Positions 35,196-44,379 of a stretch of 64,000 nucleotides of DNA are shown in pieces. The position numbers and the translations under genes are program-made. Numbering within the stretch: the stretch's first letter is position 1; every line of letters begins with the position of its first letter. This DNA comes from Yimella lutea (GTDB lineage: Bacteria; Actinomycetota; Actinomycetes; Actinomycetales; Dermatophilaceae). The notes beneath the pieces are model-generated. The model did no database searches and was not told the DNA's origin. It saw only the letters and a program-made list of their open reading frames with translations. The DNA lies in the NCBI RefSeq assembly GCF_006715095.1, contig NZ_VFMO01000001.1, positions 1,736,001-1,800,000 of the forward strand, written 5' to 3'.

Positions 35196-36323
35196 GTGAT
35201 ACGCCCGCTGCCCGCAGCGCCGAGCTACGGGGCCACCGACCTCGCCGGGGTGTTGCCGTCGGCGGCAGCTTCGCTCGGCGTCAAAGGGTTTCGCGGCGCC
35301 CTGCCGCAGGCTCGTGGCGCGGTGGTCGTGCTCGTCGACGGTCTGGGCGCCGAACTTCTTCGGGCCCGTTCCGGTCACGCACCGTTCATGCGGACGCTGA
35401 TGATCGACGCGGCGAGTGCGACCGCGGGCTTCCCGTCGACGACCGCGACCAGCATGGGCACGTTCGGCACCGGACTTCCCCCCGGCTCGCACGGTCTGCT
35501 CGGCTACCAGGTGGTCGATCCGGCCACCGACCTCCTGTTCAACGAACTCTCCTGGGAGAACGGACCCGATCCGCGCCGCTGGCAGCGTGAACCGACCGTC
35601 TTCGAGCGCGTTGCCCCTGCCGGGATCGAGACGACGATGGTCGCCAACGACTACTTCAACGGCTCCGGCCTGACGACGGCTGCGCTACGCGGTGCCGGTT
35701 TCGCCACGGCCGCCACGCTGGCCCAACGCGTCGACATCGTGCTGGCCCGCGTGGCTCGGCAGCCCCGCAGCCTCACCTACCTCTACTGGGGAAACCTCGA
35801 CCGCACTGGTCACGAATTCGGTTGCGGCTCATGGGAATGGGTCGATGAACTCGAAGCGGTGGACGCCGAACTGCAACGCTTGTCCGCTCGTCTTCCGCGC
35901 GGCGTCAGCCTCACGATCACCGCCGACCACGGCATGATCGACATCCCCGAATCCAACAAGACCGATATCGCCTTCGACCCCGAGCTCGCCGCCGGCGTCC
36001 GGCACACCGGGGGTGAGATGCGATCCCTGCAGCTCTACTGTGAGCCCGGCGCGACCGACGACGTCCTGGCCGCCTGGACCGCGCGGCTGGGCGAACAGGG
36101 CTGGGTGTTGCCGATGGCCGATGCCGTCTCGAAAGGACTGTTCGGCCCGGTGCAACCACATATCGCGCCCCGCCTCGGCGACGTGCTCGTGGCGATGGAC
36201 GGCCCGTACGGCTACTGGGACTCCCGCGTGATGACCATCACGGTCGGAGAACTCATCGGTCAGCACGGCTCGCTCACCTCGGCTGAGATGGCCGTTCCGG
36301 TGCTGCACCGTCCCGCCGACTGA
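35196..36323 (+). CDS. Alkaline phosphatase-superfamily nucleotide pyrophosphatase/phosphodiesterase
   Basis: A 375-residue protein of the type I phosphodiesterase/nucleotide pyrophosphatase group. GAVVVLVDGLGAELL holds the first metal Asp, ASATAGFPSTTATSMGTFGT the nucleophile Thr, LYWGNLDRTGHEFG and TITADHGMIDIP the remaining metal ligands. GTG 35196 gives the usual start. Probably hydrolyses phosphodiester or sulfate bonds; substrate unknown. No signal peptide, so it may act in the cytoplasm. It is co-transcribed with the DUF5998 gene. Confidence 0.85.
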   Translation: MIRPLPAAPSYGATDLAGVLPSAAASLGVKGFRGALPQARGAVVVLVDGLGAELLRARSGHAPFMRTLMIDAASATAGFPSTTATSMGTFGTGLPPGSHGLLGYQVVDPATDLLFNELSWENGPDPRRWQREPTVFERVAPAGIETTMVANDYFNGSGLTTAALRGAGFATAATLAQRVDIVLARVARQPRSLTYLYWGNLDRTGHEFGCGSWEWVDELEAVDAELQRLSARLPRGVSLTITADHGMIDIPESNKTDIAFDPELAAGVRHTGGEMRSLQLYCEPGATDDVLAAWTARLGEQGWVLPMADAVSKGLFGPVQPHIAPRLGDVLVAMDGPYGYWDSRVMTITVGELIGQHGSLTSAEMAVPVLHRPAD

Positions 36324-36326
36324 GTC

Positions 36327-36342
36327 GACCGGCCAGCCGGTC
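36327..36342. terminator. Weak hairpin between convergent genes
   Basis: GACCGGC at 36327-36333 pairs with GCCGGTC at 36336-36342 around CA, four bases after the stop codon of the phosphodiesterase and just before the convergent amidase stop. The stem is short and lacks a T-tract, so this is only a possible terminator. Confidence 0.35.
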
Positions 36343-36349
36343 AGCACGC

Positions 36350-37435
36350 CTAGGCGAGCAACCGTGACCAGGTATCGAGGCCGATCACTGCGTCGGCGGT
36401 CAGCGAGCGACTGCTCTGGAACGCCTTCACGGCGCGTGAGGTCGCATCGTCGAAGGTGCCGCTGACGGTGGTCCGGTGACCGCGGGCGGTGAGCATCGTC
36501 TGCGCCGCGCGGACCGCATCCCGCGCGGTCGAGCCGGTGCGCAGGGTCGGGGTGAGTCCGGACTCCCAGGTCACCGCGCCGATGATCCCGTCGACGAAGA
36601 ACATCCCTTTGGCGCCCTGGTAGGACTTCACGACGGAGGTCATGGCGGAGTCGTACCCTCCGTCGACCGGCACCGACCGTCCGGCCTGCCGCAGGAGCAA
36701 CTGGGCCGCTCGGACGTTCGGGCTCACGTCGCCGGGCGACACCCTGCCCCACGGCCGAGCTGCCATCGCGGTGCGTACCGAGGCGCGCAGGGCGGGCAGC
36801 TTCTTGTACAACTGTTCCCCCGGACAGTCGGTGCTCTGGTGGTCGCGATGCCCGACGATGATCTTCGGATCGACTCGGTAGATGCTGCAGACGAAGGCGC
36901 ACGTCTCGACCAGACGCTTCCACAACGCCGCGGGTGGCAGGACCTCGCTGTACGTGCCTTCGTTCTCGATGCCGAATGCAATGGGATTCATGTCGGTGCA
37001 GTGGGCGCCGAGCGGGAACTGACTCCGTGTGGCCAGCGACTCCAGCGTGCGGTGACGACCCTCCAGGACGTGCCCGCCCCGGCTGATCGTCAGGTGCTGG
37101 CCGGTGTCGATCCAATCGCGTGCGAAGTGCGACTGCTGAACCGAGCGGGCGAACGCGAATGCGTGCTTCTGGCTGTAGTCGGTGCCGTTCGGGGTTGCCG
37201 TGTGATGAACGATCAACTGTTGCAGCGGCGAGGTCAGACGCACCGGCTCGGTGGGGGGCTTCGCGCCCCACGTGGCACAGGAGGTGATCGGCACCGCGAC
37301 AGCTCGCGCGCCGGCCCCGGACACTGCACCGAGGGCCGACGGCCGGGAGCCGAGGGTGAGCAGGGCACCGGCACCGAGCGTGCCGGTGAGCATGGCTCTG
37401 CGAGAGACGTCCATCGAGCGGTCGAGCAGGTTCAT
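36350..37435 (-). CDS. Secreted N-acetylmuramoyl-L-alanine amidase with peptidoglycan-binding repeats
   Basis: A 361-residue exported Amidase_2 enzyme that cleaves the MurNAc-L-Ala bond. A twin-arginine signal (SRRAMLTGTLGAGALLTLG) is near residue 11. The zinc-binding catalytic region has IVHHTATPNGTDY, FGIENEGTY and IVGHRDHQSTDCPG. Two C-terminal peptidoglycan-binding repeats (about 240-360) are seen. It is the third gene of a leftward set with the MepA-like and M15 hydrolases. Tat export is inferred from the RR motif. Confidence 0.88.
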   Translation of the reverse strand: MNLLDRSMDVSRRAMLTGTLGAGALLTLGSRPSALGAVSGAGARAVAVPITSCATWGAKPPTEPVRLTSPLQQLIVHHTATPNGTDYSQKHAFAFARSVQQSHFARDWIDTGQHLTISRGGHVLEGRHRTLESLATRSQFPLGAHCTDMNPIAFGIENEGTYSEVLPPAALWKRLVETCAFVCSIYRVDPKIIVGHRDHQSTDCPGEQLYKKLPALRASVRTAMAARPWGRVSPGDVSPNVRAAQLLLRQAGRSVPVDGGYDSAMTSVVKSYQGAKGMFFVDGIIGAVTWESGLTPTLRTGSTARDAVRAAQTMLTARGHRTTVSGTFDDATSRAVKAFQSSRSLTADAVIGLDTWSRLLA

Positions 37436-37529
37436 CAGGGTCCTTCCATAGGAGGTCGGGTGTTGACGAGGCCGGCGTCGGAATGGGGGAATCCGGCGCC
37501 GGCCCCCGGTAGGTCGTGCACAGCAGGTG

Positions 37530-38510
37530 TCAGCGGTACCGCACGTGCACGTGGTTGTCGTGATTCGGGTACGCCGTGGTCAGCCCTTCCTTGATCAACA
37601 CCGGATCGTTGAAGTAGACGAGTGCGATCTGCCCGGGAGCTGCGGCACGGATCGACTTGACCAGTTGCCGGGTGGCCGATCGGTCGTAGGCGGAGGATTT
37701 CCAGGTGATGCGACCCGCCGTGCACTGAGCGTTGTCGGTGCGGATCGGCCACAGATCGACATCGACCCCGAGTTCGTGGGAGGCGTGACCGGCAATGTCG
37801 CCGCCGTGCTCGAAGCTGATGTCGCCCACGGGGACCTTGCCCTGCCCGGTCGCACGGAAGGAGGCCGCTGCCTTGTTCAGCTGGGCGATGGTCGAGGCAG
37901 CACCCCAGTTGGCGGTCTTGTTCCCGTCCGGATTCTGGTCACAGATGTTCGTCCACGACGGCGTCATGTAGTGCCACGTCAGGTTGCGCCAGGTCGTTGC
38001 TCCGGCCACACCGTCGGCGCTGATGCCAGCGTGCTTCTGGAACGCGGCCACCGCGGATCGGGTACCTGCGCCGAACTTGCCGTCGACCGTGAGGCCGGCG
38101 CCGCGCTTGTTGTTCAGCAACATCTGCAACGCCTTGACGTCGTTGCCGGACGAGCCGCTGCGGACGGTCACGGTCAGGGCATCCCAGGTGCGGGCGCCCA
38201 CCACGCCGTCGGCGGTCAGACGCTTGGACTTCTGGAACGCGACGACAGCCGTCTTGGTGGCGTTGCCGAACGTTCCGTCAGCTCCTACCGAGTGGCCACG
38301 TGCGGTCAGCAGGTACTGCACTGCTTGCACGTCGGCGCCGCGGTTTCCCGCAGAGAGCACGGGATACGCCGCCCGGCTGAATGCGTCGGCGCTCGGGGCG
38401 AGCGCCGCAGCGGTGGCGAAAACGGAACCGGTAGCAACCGCGGCCGCCGCGATCCGCAACGCGATTCGCCTCCTTTGCGTGGTCGGTGTCATGTGTGTCA
38501 TGCGTGTCAT
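37530..38510 (-). CDS. Secreted MepA-like murein endopeptidase with two peptidoglycan-binding repeats
   Basis: A 326-residue exported protein. After a signal peptide (IAAAAVATGSVFATAAALAP) come two peptidoglycan-binding repeats (about 55-165; VQYLLTARGHSVGADGTFG and the parallel LQMLLNN unit), then a LAS-type metallopeptidase domain like penicillin-insensitive murein endopeptidase: GDISFEHGGDI, HASHELGVDVDLWP and the final PNHDNHVHVRYR supply His-Asp-His zinc ligands. It should cut D-Ala-mDAP cross-links or related bonds. Six bases after the M15 gene, so one operon. ATG choice among three clustered ATGs is uncertain. Confidence 0.86.
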   Translation of the reverse strand: MTRMTHMTPTTQRRRIALRIAAAAVATGSVFATAAALAPSADAFSRAAYPVLSAGNRGADVQAVQYLLTARGHSVGADGTFGNATKTAVVAFQKSKRLTADGVVGARTWDALTVTVRSGSSGNDVKALQMLLNNKRGAGLTVDGKFGAGTRSAVAAFQKHAGISADGVAGATTWRNLTWHYMTPSWTNICDQNPDGNKTANWGAASTIAQLNKAAASFRATGQGKVPVGDISFEHGGDIAGHASHELGVDVDLWPIRTDNAQCTAGRITWKSSAYDRSATRQLVKSIRAAAPGQIALVYFNDPVLIKEGLTTAYPNHDNHVHVRYR

Positions 38511-38516
38511 CGCGAC

Positions 38517-39254
38517 TCACACCCCGCACTTGGACGCGGACCAGATCTTGCCCGAGCGCCAGTCGGCGTGCACATGGTCGCTGTGGGCGGGGTAACCAGG
38601 ACCGAAGATGCCGCCGTAACCGTTACGGGTGGCGGCCTTGGTGATCGAGCAGTAGGTCTGCGAGCCCATCGGCACGAAGTCGATCGCCATGCCGGTCGTG
38701 TGCATCCCGCTTCCGCTGCCGCCGACGGAACGGTCGCAGGCCGGGTCGCGGTAGCCGGAGGTGATCTTCAGCGGCTTGTCACCCATCTTCCTGCGCAGCC
38801 CCTCCGCCTGCCACAGCGAACGGCGCAGGTTCGCCTTGTGCCAGGAATTCCCGGTGAAGCCCTTGCCGCAGTTGTTGCTCGCCTCCCGGTAGGTGAAGTG
38901 GATCGGAGTGCAGTCGGAGGAGGTGAGGGAACGCAGCTTGCTGAAGGTCTTCGTGCCGGCCACGCCGTCCGCCGTGAGTCCGTAAGCTTTTTGGAAGCCG
39001 CGGACGGCAGCAACGGTCTGGTCGCCGTAGACGCCGTCGGCACCCATCACCTGACCCGAGGGCACGAAGGCGGCGACACGGATCTGCAGTTCCTTCACGG
39101 CGGCGCCTCTGCTGGACTTGCGGAGTGTCGAGCTCCACGAGTCGCATCCGGCGGCCGACGCCGTGTCCGAGTTGTTGACACTGACAGCGACCGCTCCGGT
39201 GAACGTGAGGGCGCCGGCCGCGGCGATCGCGGCCACTCGCTTGGTTAGCTTCAT
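38517..39254 (-). CDS. Secreted M15-family D-alanyl-D-alanine carboxypeptidase with peptidoglycan-binding domain
   Basis: A 245-residue exported protein with signal peptide (VAAIAAAGALTFTGAVAVSV), one peptidoglycan-binding domain (about 45-115, FQKAYGLTADGVAGTKTFS) and an M15_3-type peptidase domain: SGSGMHTTGMAIDFVP and HSDHVHADW with the zinc ligands. It should trim peptide stems. AAGGAG is 8 bases before ATG 39252-39254. First gene of the leftward hydrolase operon, divergent from a STAND regulator. Confidence 0.87.
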   Translation of the reverse strand: MKLTKRVAAIAAAGALTFTGAVAVSVNNSDTASAAGCDSWSSTLRKSSRGAAVKELQIRVAAFVPSGQVMGADGVYGDQTVAAVRGFQKAYGLTADGVAGTKTFSKLRSLTSSDCTPIHFTYREASNNCGKGFTGNSWHKANLRRSLWQAEGLRRKMGDKPLKITSGYRDPACDRSVGGSGSGMHTTGMAIDFVPMGSQTYCSITKAATRNGYGGIFGPGYPAHSDHVHADWRSGKIWSASKCGV

Positions 39255-39353
39255 CGTTCTTCTCCTTGTGTGATACCTGTGGTGTGACTCCGTGTGAACT
39301 GAAGTGGAACGGAACCAGCTTTCAGCGGGAGCGCGTCTCACGCCACGGACAAC

Positions 39354-39367
39354 CCGGACATGTCCGG
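39354..39367. promoter_or_regulatory. Perfect 14-bp palindrome in the divergent hydrolase/regulator gap
   Basis: CCGGACATGTCCGG reads the same on both strands. It lies 100 bases upstream of the carboxypeptidase start and 98 bases upstream of the chosen regulator start, with an adjacent partial copy (CGGACA at 39347-39352). It is a likely operator for the neighbouring HTH regulator or a related protein; this is inferred from position. Confidence 0.5.
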
Positions 39368-39464
39368 TCGCCCTTTCGGTCGTACGGGCTGGGAAGTCCA
39401 TACGCTCGTCAGGCCCGAAGCCGACGAAGCGTTGGTCATGGGGAGTGGCGATGGAGGCTCGTGG

Positions 39465-41951
39465 ATGTCTTTGGAAGCGATCGACAATGCGTTGGACTTC
39501 GCGCACTTGCTGCGGGCGTTGCGGCACGACGCCGGGCTGACCCAGGAGGCTCTCGCCGAACGCAGCGGCCTGAGCATCGAAGGCATCAGCGCCCTGGAGC
39601 GGGGGCACCGGCTGCACCCTCGACGGTCCACGATCGATTTGTTGGCTCGTGCATTACAAGTCGATGAGTCGGTTCGTCGCCAGATGGATGAGCGGGCTCG
39701 GCGACCCGCACCCACCCGAGCCTCGCCCCCGGACTCGGGCACGCCCGCGTCGGCACGGGAGTCCGATCGAAGGCCCACGGACAACCGCGCCGACCACCAC
39801 CGCATCGTGCCCGACCAGTTACCGGCACCACCGACGTGTCTGTTCGGACGTGCGGAGCTCGTGGACCACGTCGTCCGCGCTGTTCGTGGGGGTGCTCGCA
39901 CGGTCGTACTGAGCGGAATGGGTGGTTTGGGAAAGTCGGCGGTGCTCGTCCAGGCTGCGCACCTGTTGGCCGACGAATTCACCGACGGTCGGATTCACCT
40001 CGATATGTGTGGGGGACAGCGAGATTCGGCGGTGACAGCGGACGACGCCCTGTCCTTCGTCCTGGAGTCGTTGCTCGCTGAAGGCGCGCCCGTACCGACC
40101 CGACGTGCGGCGGCGGTCGCCATGTACCGATCGCTCAGCGCGGGTCGAAAGTTGCTGATCGTGCTGGACGACATGCCCCCCGACCTTCCACTGGACGATC
40201 TCGTGCCCGGAGGCGACTGCGTTCTGCTGGTCAGTGGACGCGCCGCGCCACCGGTCGGCGTGGATCTGGTGCACGCGGCGGTGCCGGTGCTCGATGACCG
40301 AGCCGCTCGCGCGTTGCTGCAGGACCTCGTCGGTGCGCCACGTCTGGAAGCCGAACCGGAAGCGACAGCGTCCCTGCTGCACAGTTGTGCGGGCCTGCCG
40401 CTGGCGCTCAAGATCGTCGGCGCGCGGCTCCAGCGCCGCACGTCATGGCCGATCTCTTACCTGGCCGAACGCGTTGCGAGACAGGGCGATCGCCTCCAGG
40501 AGTTGCGGATCGGCGATGTCGCCGTCCGCAGGTGCATCGAAGAGACGTTGTGGCATCTGGAGACGGGGCGCAGTGACCTGCATGATGCACACCGTCTGTT
40601 CGTGCGGATCGGGATTCTGCGCAGGCGCTCGGTCTCGGTCGTCACCGCGGCAGCGCTGGCGGACATCTCGCTGGACCGTGCGCGGGCCGCGTTGGAGCGG
40701 CTGACCGACACGAGCCTGCTGGACAGCACCGGCCCGGGGCAGTTCAGTGTTCACGACCTCGTCCACGACCACGCACGCGCACTTGCCGATGAACTCGACG
40801 GCGCCGAGGTCGCCGAGATCAGGCGTCGCTGCCGGCGCGCGTACGCCGCCTTGGGTTGGACTGCCCGCGAGCAGGTGCGTCCGAGCCACCCCGAGGGCTT
40901 GGCGCAGCACCACGCGCAGGCTTGGCCGCACGACTTCGACGCGGTGGGGTCTTTGTCGGCGATCGCCCTCGAGGTCGACCACATCCGCGAACTGTTGGCC
41001 ACCGGGCTGGCGTCGCAGGACGAGGCGGAACAACGCGAGTCCGTGCTGCTGGCGCTCGCCTTCACTGCGTACTGCGTCACTCGGTCGATGTTCTTCGACT
41101 GGTCCCAGCATCTGCAGGACGCACTGCGCACCTCGGTCGGCCAGGAACCGGTGCTGCGGGCGTCCTTGTTGCTGGATCTCTCCACGGCACAGACCTCGCG
41201 AGGCGCGCAGCAGGAGAGCCTGAGGTCGGCACGCGAGGCGGACCGTATTGCCGAGGAGCTCGGCTCGCCAAGGCTGCAGGCTACAGCGGCGATGGCACTG
41301 TCACTGACCTCCGGTCGCGTCGGCGCGCCGGACGCCTACGGGTTCGCGGTCCGCGCGCTGGAACTCGCCCGGCAGGTCAAGGACGACTTCCTGGAGGCGG
41401 CGGCGCTGCGCGATGTCGGACTTCAACTGTGCCGTGACGAGCACCTGCACGAGGGGCTGGATGCCGCGACCCGCTCACTGGAGATCTTCGAACGCATCGG
41501 CAATGAGCGTGGCCGCTGCATGGGTCTGATCAATGTGGGCGTCATGCGCAGGCGGCTCGGACAGCGTGAGCCGGCCAGACAGTTGCTGGAGGACGCGGTG
41601 GCGTCCGCGCGTGCCTGTGGCGATCGCGAGTTGGAGACCGAAGCACTCGATGAACTCGGCCGTTGGCATCTCGGGGCCGGTGACCGCGACCGTGGCCTCG
41701 AACTCATGGAATCCGGTCTGTCCCTCGTCGACGCGCGTGGCGCGAGGCAGTGGGAAGCCGGAATCCGGACGCGGATGGCGTCCGCGCTGGCCGAAGCCGG
41801 CATGTGGGACGACGCCATCGAACACTGGGATATCGCTCTGCAGATCTGTCGACAGCGCGGGGAGGAAGGCATTGCAGCGGATCTGCAGCGGCAACGAGAA
41901 CGAGCTCTGTGCGGCGAGGCAAGTGACCACTCGCGTCCCCTGTCGGGCTAA
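39465..41951 (+). CDS. STAND regulator: XRE helix-turn-helix, NB-ARC ATPase and TPR repeats
   Basis: An 828-residue signal-transduction ATPase. N-terminal XRE-type helix-turn-helix (LRHDAGLTQEALAERSGLS, about 15-65), a Pro/Arg linker, then an NB-ARC domain: P-loop LSGMGGLGKSAVL (about 148-160), Walker B LLIVLDDM, and GLPLALKIVGARL. The C-terminal half is a TPR superhelix of about ten helical hairpins. I chose ATG 39465 because GGAGG sits at 39453-39457 with seven bases of spacing; the upstream ATG at 39360 lies inside a palindrome and has no ribosome site. Expected to oligomerise on ligand binding and control transcription. The divergent hydrolase operon is a possible target. Confidence 0.88.
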   Translation: MSLEAIDNALDFAHLLRALRHDAGLTQEALAERSGLSIEGISALERGHRLHPRRSTIDLLARALQVDESVRRQMDERARRPAPTRASPPDSGTPASARESDRRPTDNRADHHRIVPDQLPAPPTCLFGRAELVDHVVRAVRGGARTVVLSGMGGLGKSAVLVQAAHLLADEFTDGRIHLDMCGGQRDSAVTADDALSFVLESLLAEGAPVPTRRAAAVAMYRSLSAGRKLLIVLDDMPPDLPLDDLVPGGDCVLLVSGRAAPPVGVDLVHAAVPVLDDRAARALLQDLVGAPRLEAEPEATASLLHSCAGLPLALKIVGARLQRRTSWPISYLAERVARQGDRLQELRIGDVAVRRCIEETLWHLETGRSDLHDAHRLFVRIGILRRRSVSVVTAAALADISLDRARAALERLTDTSLLDSTGPGQFSVHDLVHDHARALADELDGAEVAEIRRRCRRAYAALGWTAREQVRPSHPEGLAQHHAQAWPHDFDAVGSLSAIALEVDHIRELLATGLASQDEAEQRESVLLALAFTAYCVTRSMFFDWSQHLQDALRTSVGQEPVLRASLLLDLSTAQTSRGAQQESLRSAREADRIAEELGSPRLQATAAMALSLTSGRVGAPDAYGFAVRALELARQVKDDFLEAAALRDVGLQLCRDEHLHEGLDAATRSLEIFERIGNERGRCMGLINVGVMRRRLGQREPARQLLEDAVASARACGDRELETEALDELGRWHLGAGDRDRGLELMESGLSLVDARGARQWEAGIRTRMASALAEAGMWDDAIEHWDIALQICRQRGEEGIAADLQRQRERALCGEASDHSRPLSG

Positions 41952-41979
41952 GCGGGCTCGGCCTCTACAGTCGTACCTC

Positions 41980-42681
41980 GTGGCTGAACTCGTCTTCTTC
42001 TCCGGCACCATGGACTGCGGCAAGTCCACACTCGCCCTGCAGATGGAGCACAACCACCGAGCGCGCGGGCGCGAAGGAATCATCTTCACCAAGAACGACC
42101 GCGCCGGCGCGGCCGTCATCTCCTCCCGTCTCGGCCTGTCGCGTGAGGCGGTCGAGGTGACCGACGAGCTGGACTTCTGGGAACTGGTCATCGCGCAGAC
42201 CGCCCATGGCCGCGAGATCCATTACGTCATCTGCGACGAGTCCCAGTTCTACGAGCCGGAGCAGATCGAGCAGCTCGCGCGGGTCGTCGACGAATGCGAC
42301 ATCGACGTGTACGCGTTCGGCATCATGGCCGACTTCCGCACCCAGCTCTTCCCGGGTTCGAAGCGACTGATCGAACTCGCCGACAGGTTGCAGGTGCCGC
42401 AGGTCGAGGCGCTGTGCTGGTGCGGTCGCGGTGCCACTCACAACGCCCGCGTCGTCGACGGACACATGGTCATCGAGGGCGAACAGGTCGTCGTCGGCGA
42501 CGTCGCCGGTGAAACCGCGCACGCGGTCGAGTACGAGGTGCTGTGTCGACGTCATTACATGCGCCGGATGACCTCGGCCGCCGCCCGCCTGCAGAGCGGT
42601 TCCGCGGACATTCTTCCCTTCGATCTCGGATTGTGCCCCCTGCCTTCGGCGCCGATGGGCGATACTTCATCCGGGCAGTGA
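41980..42681 (+). CDS. tdk: Thymidine kinase (type II)
   Basis: A 233-residue thymidine kinase for the dTMP salvage pathway. P-loop FFSGTMDCGKSTLALQ at residue 8, DESQFYEPEQIEQLA with the catalytic Glu, lasso/zinc region CWCGRGATHNARV and VLCRRHYM. GTG 41980 fits the family start. The C-terminal 35 residues are family-unlike and probably disordered. It is 28 bases after the STAND gene stop on the same strand but likely has its own promoter. Confidence 0.93.
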   Translation: MAELVFFSGTMDCGKSTLALQMEHNHRARGREGIIFTKNDRAGAAVISSRLGLSREAVEVTDELDFWELVIAQTAHGREIHYVICDESQFYEPEQIEQLARVVDECDIDVYAFGIMADFRTQLFPGSKRLIELADRLQVPQVEALCWCGRGATHNARVVDGHMVIEGEQVVVGDVAGETAHAVEYEVLCRRHYMRRMTSAAARLQSGSADILPFDLGLCPLPSAPMGDTSSGQ

Positions 42682-42733
42682 CACCGGCGGATGGAAGCAT
42701 GATCGACATGGACGCCGGGCAGGGGACGAGGCG

Positions 42734-44356
42734 ATGAGCGAGCGGGACGAACACCGGCCCACCGCCCCGTTGCCGCGCCCGCGCACGGAGCACTCGGACG
42801 ACCGGCGGCGGGAGTCCCGTCGCTACGACGATCGTGGCTACGAATCCCAGTACGGACGTGACGACGACGATCGCCGTGACCGACGCCGGTTCGACGACAG
42901 GTACGCCGACCGCCGAGATGGACCGTCAGGTGGCACCGCGATGTCGTCCTCGCGCACCCGGGTAGTCGGTCGAGGAGTAGCACGCTCGGCCGGCGCTGTC
43001 GCCCGGATGACCGCCGGTGCCGGACGAAGCACCCTGAAGGCTGCCCGTCGGGCGAGCAACTCGCACGGCGCCGGTGAGTCCGGTCTCGGCCGCCTCATCG
43101 AGGTGCACGCGTTCAGTTCGGCCGGCGACGCCGCCGTCGCCATCGGTCTGGCCGGCACCGTCTTCTTCGCCGCACCCGGGGAGCAGGCCAAGACCCAGAC
43201 GCTGCTGTTCCTGCTCCTCACGATGCTTCCGTTCGCGATCGTCGCGCCCCTGATCGGTCCCGTGCTCGACCGGCTGCGCCACGGTCGCCGGTGGGCGATC
43301 GGCGGCACGCTCGCGATCCGCGCCTTCTTCTGTTGGGTGCTCGCAGGAGCGGTTGCCGCTGAATCCACCCTCCTGTTCCCGGTCGCGATGTGCGTGCTGG
43401 TCTCGTCCAAGGCGTATCTGGTCAGCCGATCCGCGGCGACCCCACGCCTGCTGCCCGATTCGATGACGCTGGTGAAGGCCAACAGCCGGCTGTCGCTGGC
43501 CGGAGTCGTCGGCGCCGTCATGGCCGGTGCACTTGCCGGTGGTGCGGCGAAGTTCGGCGGGTCGGAGTGGGCACTGCGAGTTGCATTCGTCCTGTTCACG
43601 ATCGGCACGATTTTGGCGATCCTGCTGCCGCCCCGGGTCGACTCGACCATCGGCGAGAAGCCCGCGCCGATGTTCCGGCGCAAGACGAAGTTCCCGATCT
43701 CCGGCGACGTCATCTCCGCGCTGCGGGCGAACGCCGGCCTCCGCTGGCTGTCCGGCTTCCTGACGCTGTTCATGGCCTTCCTGATGCGCGCCGAACCGTT
43801 CCCGGGCTGGGAGAACAAGCAGACCCAGTTGCTGGCCCTCGTGCTCGGCGCAGCGGGACTCGGCAATGCTCTCGGCACGGTGATGGGCAACCTGATGAAG
43901 GTTGCCTCACCGCGGATCATCGTCCTGGTGATGTTGATCGTCGACGCTGCCGTGGTGGTGTTCGCGGCGCTGAACTTCCGCCTGTGGACGGCCGTCCTGG
44001 TGGCGCTCGTCGCCGGTGTCGGACAGCAGTTGGGCAAGCTCGCGCTCGACTCATTGATCCAGGACCGCGTACCCGAACACATGCGCACCAGCGTCTTCGG
44101 GCGCTCGGAGACGCTGCTTCAGCTCTCGTGGGTCATCGGTGGCATCGTCGCCGTCGTCATCCCCACCGACGCGACGCTCGGCATGTACCTGTCCGCGGCT
44201 TTGCTGGTGGTGTGGGCGGGCCTGGTGCTGTGGTGGCACACCGGGCGCACGGTTCGTTCCGGTTCGACCGGCCCGTACGACCGGGTGCATGACAGCCCGA
44301 CGATGGGCATCAGTCGCAAGCAGGCGATGAACCCGGCACCGCGCGAACGACGCTGA
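42734..44356 (+). CDS. MFS transporter
   Basis: A 540-residue major-facilitator-type membrane protein. Residues 1-100 are cytoplasmic and strongly charged (RRRESRRYDD and DDDDRRDRRRFDDRYADR), then about 11-12 transmembrane helices, e.g. GLAGTVFFAA, LLFLLLTMLPFAIVAPLIGP, and YLSAALLVVWAGLVLWWHT. GPVLDRLRHGRRW is the loop-2 MFS motif. It is likely an exporter or a permease of unknown substrate. 52 bases after tdk. The charged N-terminal extension is unusual for the family. Confidence 0.85.
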   Translation: MSERDEHRPTAPLPRPRTEHSDDRRRESRRYDDRGYESQYGRDDDDRRDRRRFDDRYADRRDGPSGGTAMSSSRTRVVGRGVARSAGAVARMTAGAGRSTLKAARRASNSHGAGESGLGRLIEVHAFSSAGDAAVAIGLAGTVFFAAPGEQAKTQTLLFLLLTMLPFAIVAPLIGPVLDRLRHGRRWAIGGTLAIRAFFCWVLAGAVAAESTLLFPVAMCVLVSSKAYLVSRSAATPRLLPDSMTLVKANSRLSLAGVVGAVMAGALAGGAAKFGGSEWALRVAFVLFTIGTILAILLPPRVDSTIGEKPAPMFRRKTKFPISGDVISALRANAGLRWLSGFLTLFMAFLMRAEPFPGWENKQTQLLALVLGAAGLGNALGTVMGNLMKVASPRIIVLVMLIVDAAVVVFAALNFRLWTAVLVALVAGVGQQLGKLALDSLIQDRVPEHMRTSVFGRSETLLQLSWVIGGIVAVVIPTDATLGMYLSAALLVVWAGLVLWWHTGRTVRSGSTGPYDRVHDSPTMGISRKQAMNPAPRERR

Positions 44357-44379
44357 GGCGCAAGCGGGTTCGAGCGCGC

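Noticed and set aside
39360..39464. Upstream start of the STAND regulator at 39360
   Set aside because: The ATG lies inside a 14-bp palindrome and has no Shine-Dalgarno, while ATG 39465 has GGAGG at ideal spacing.
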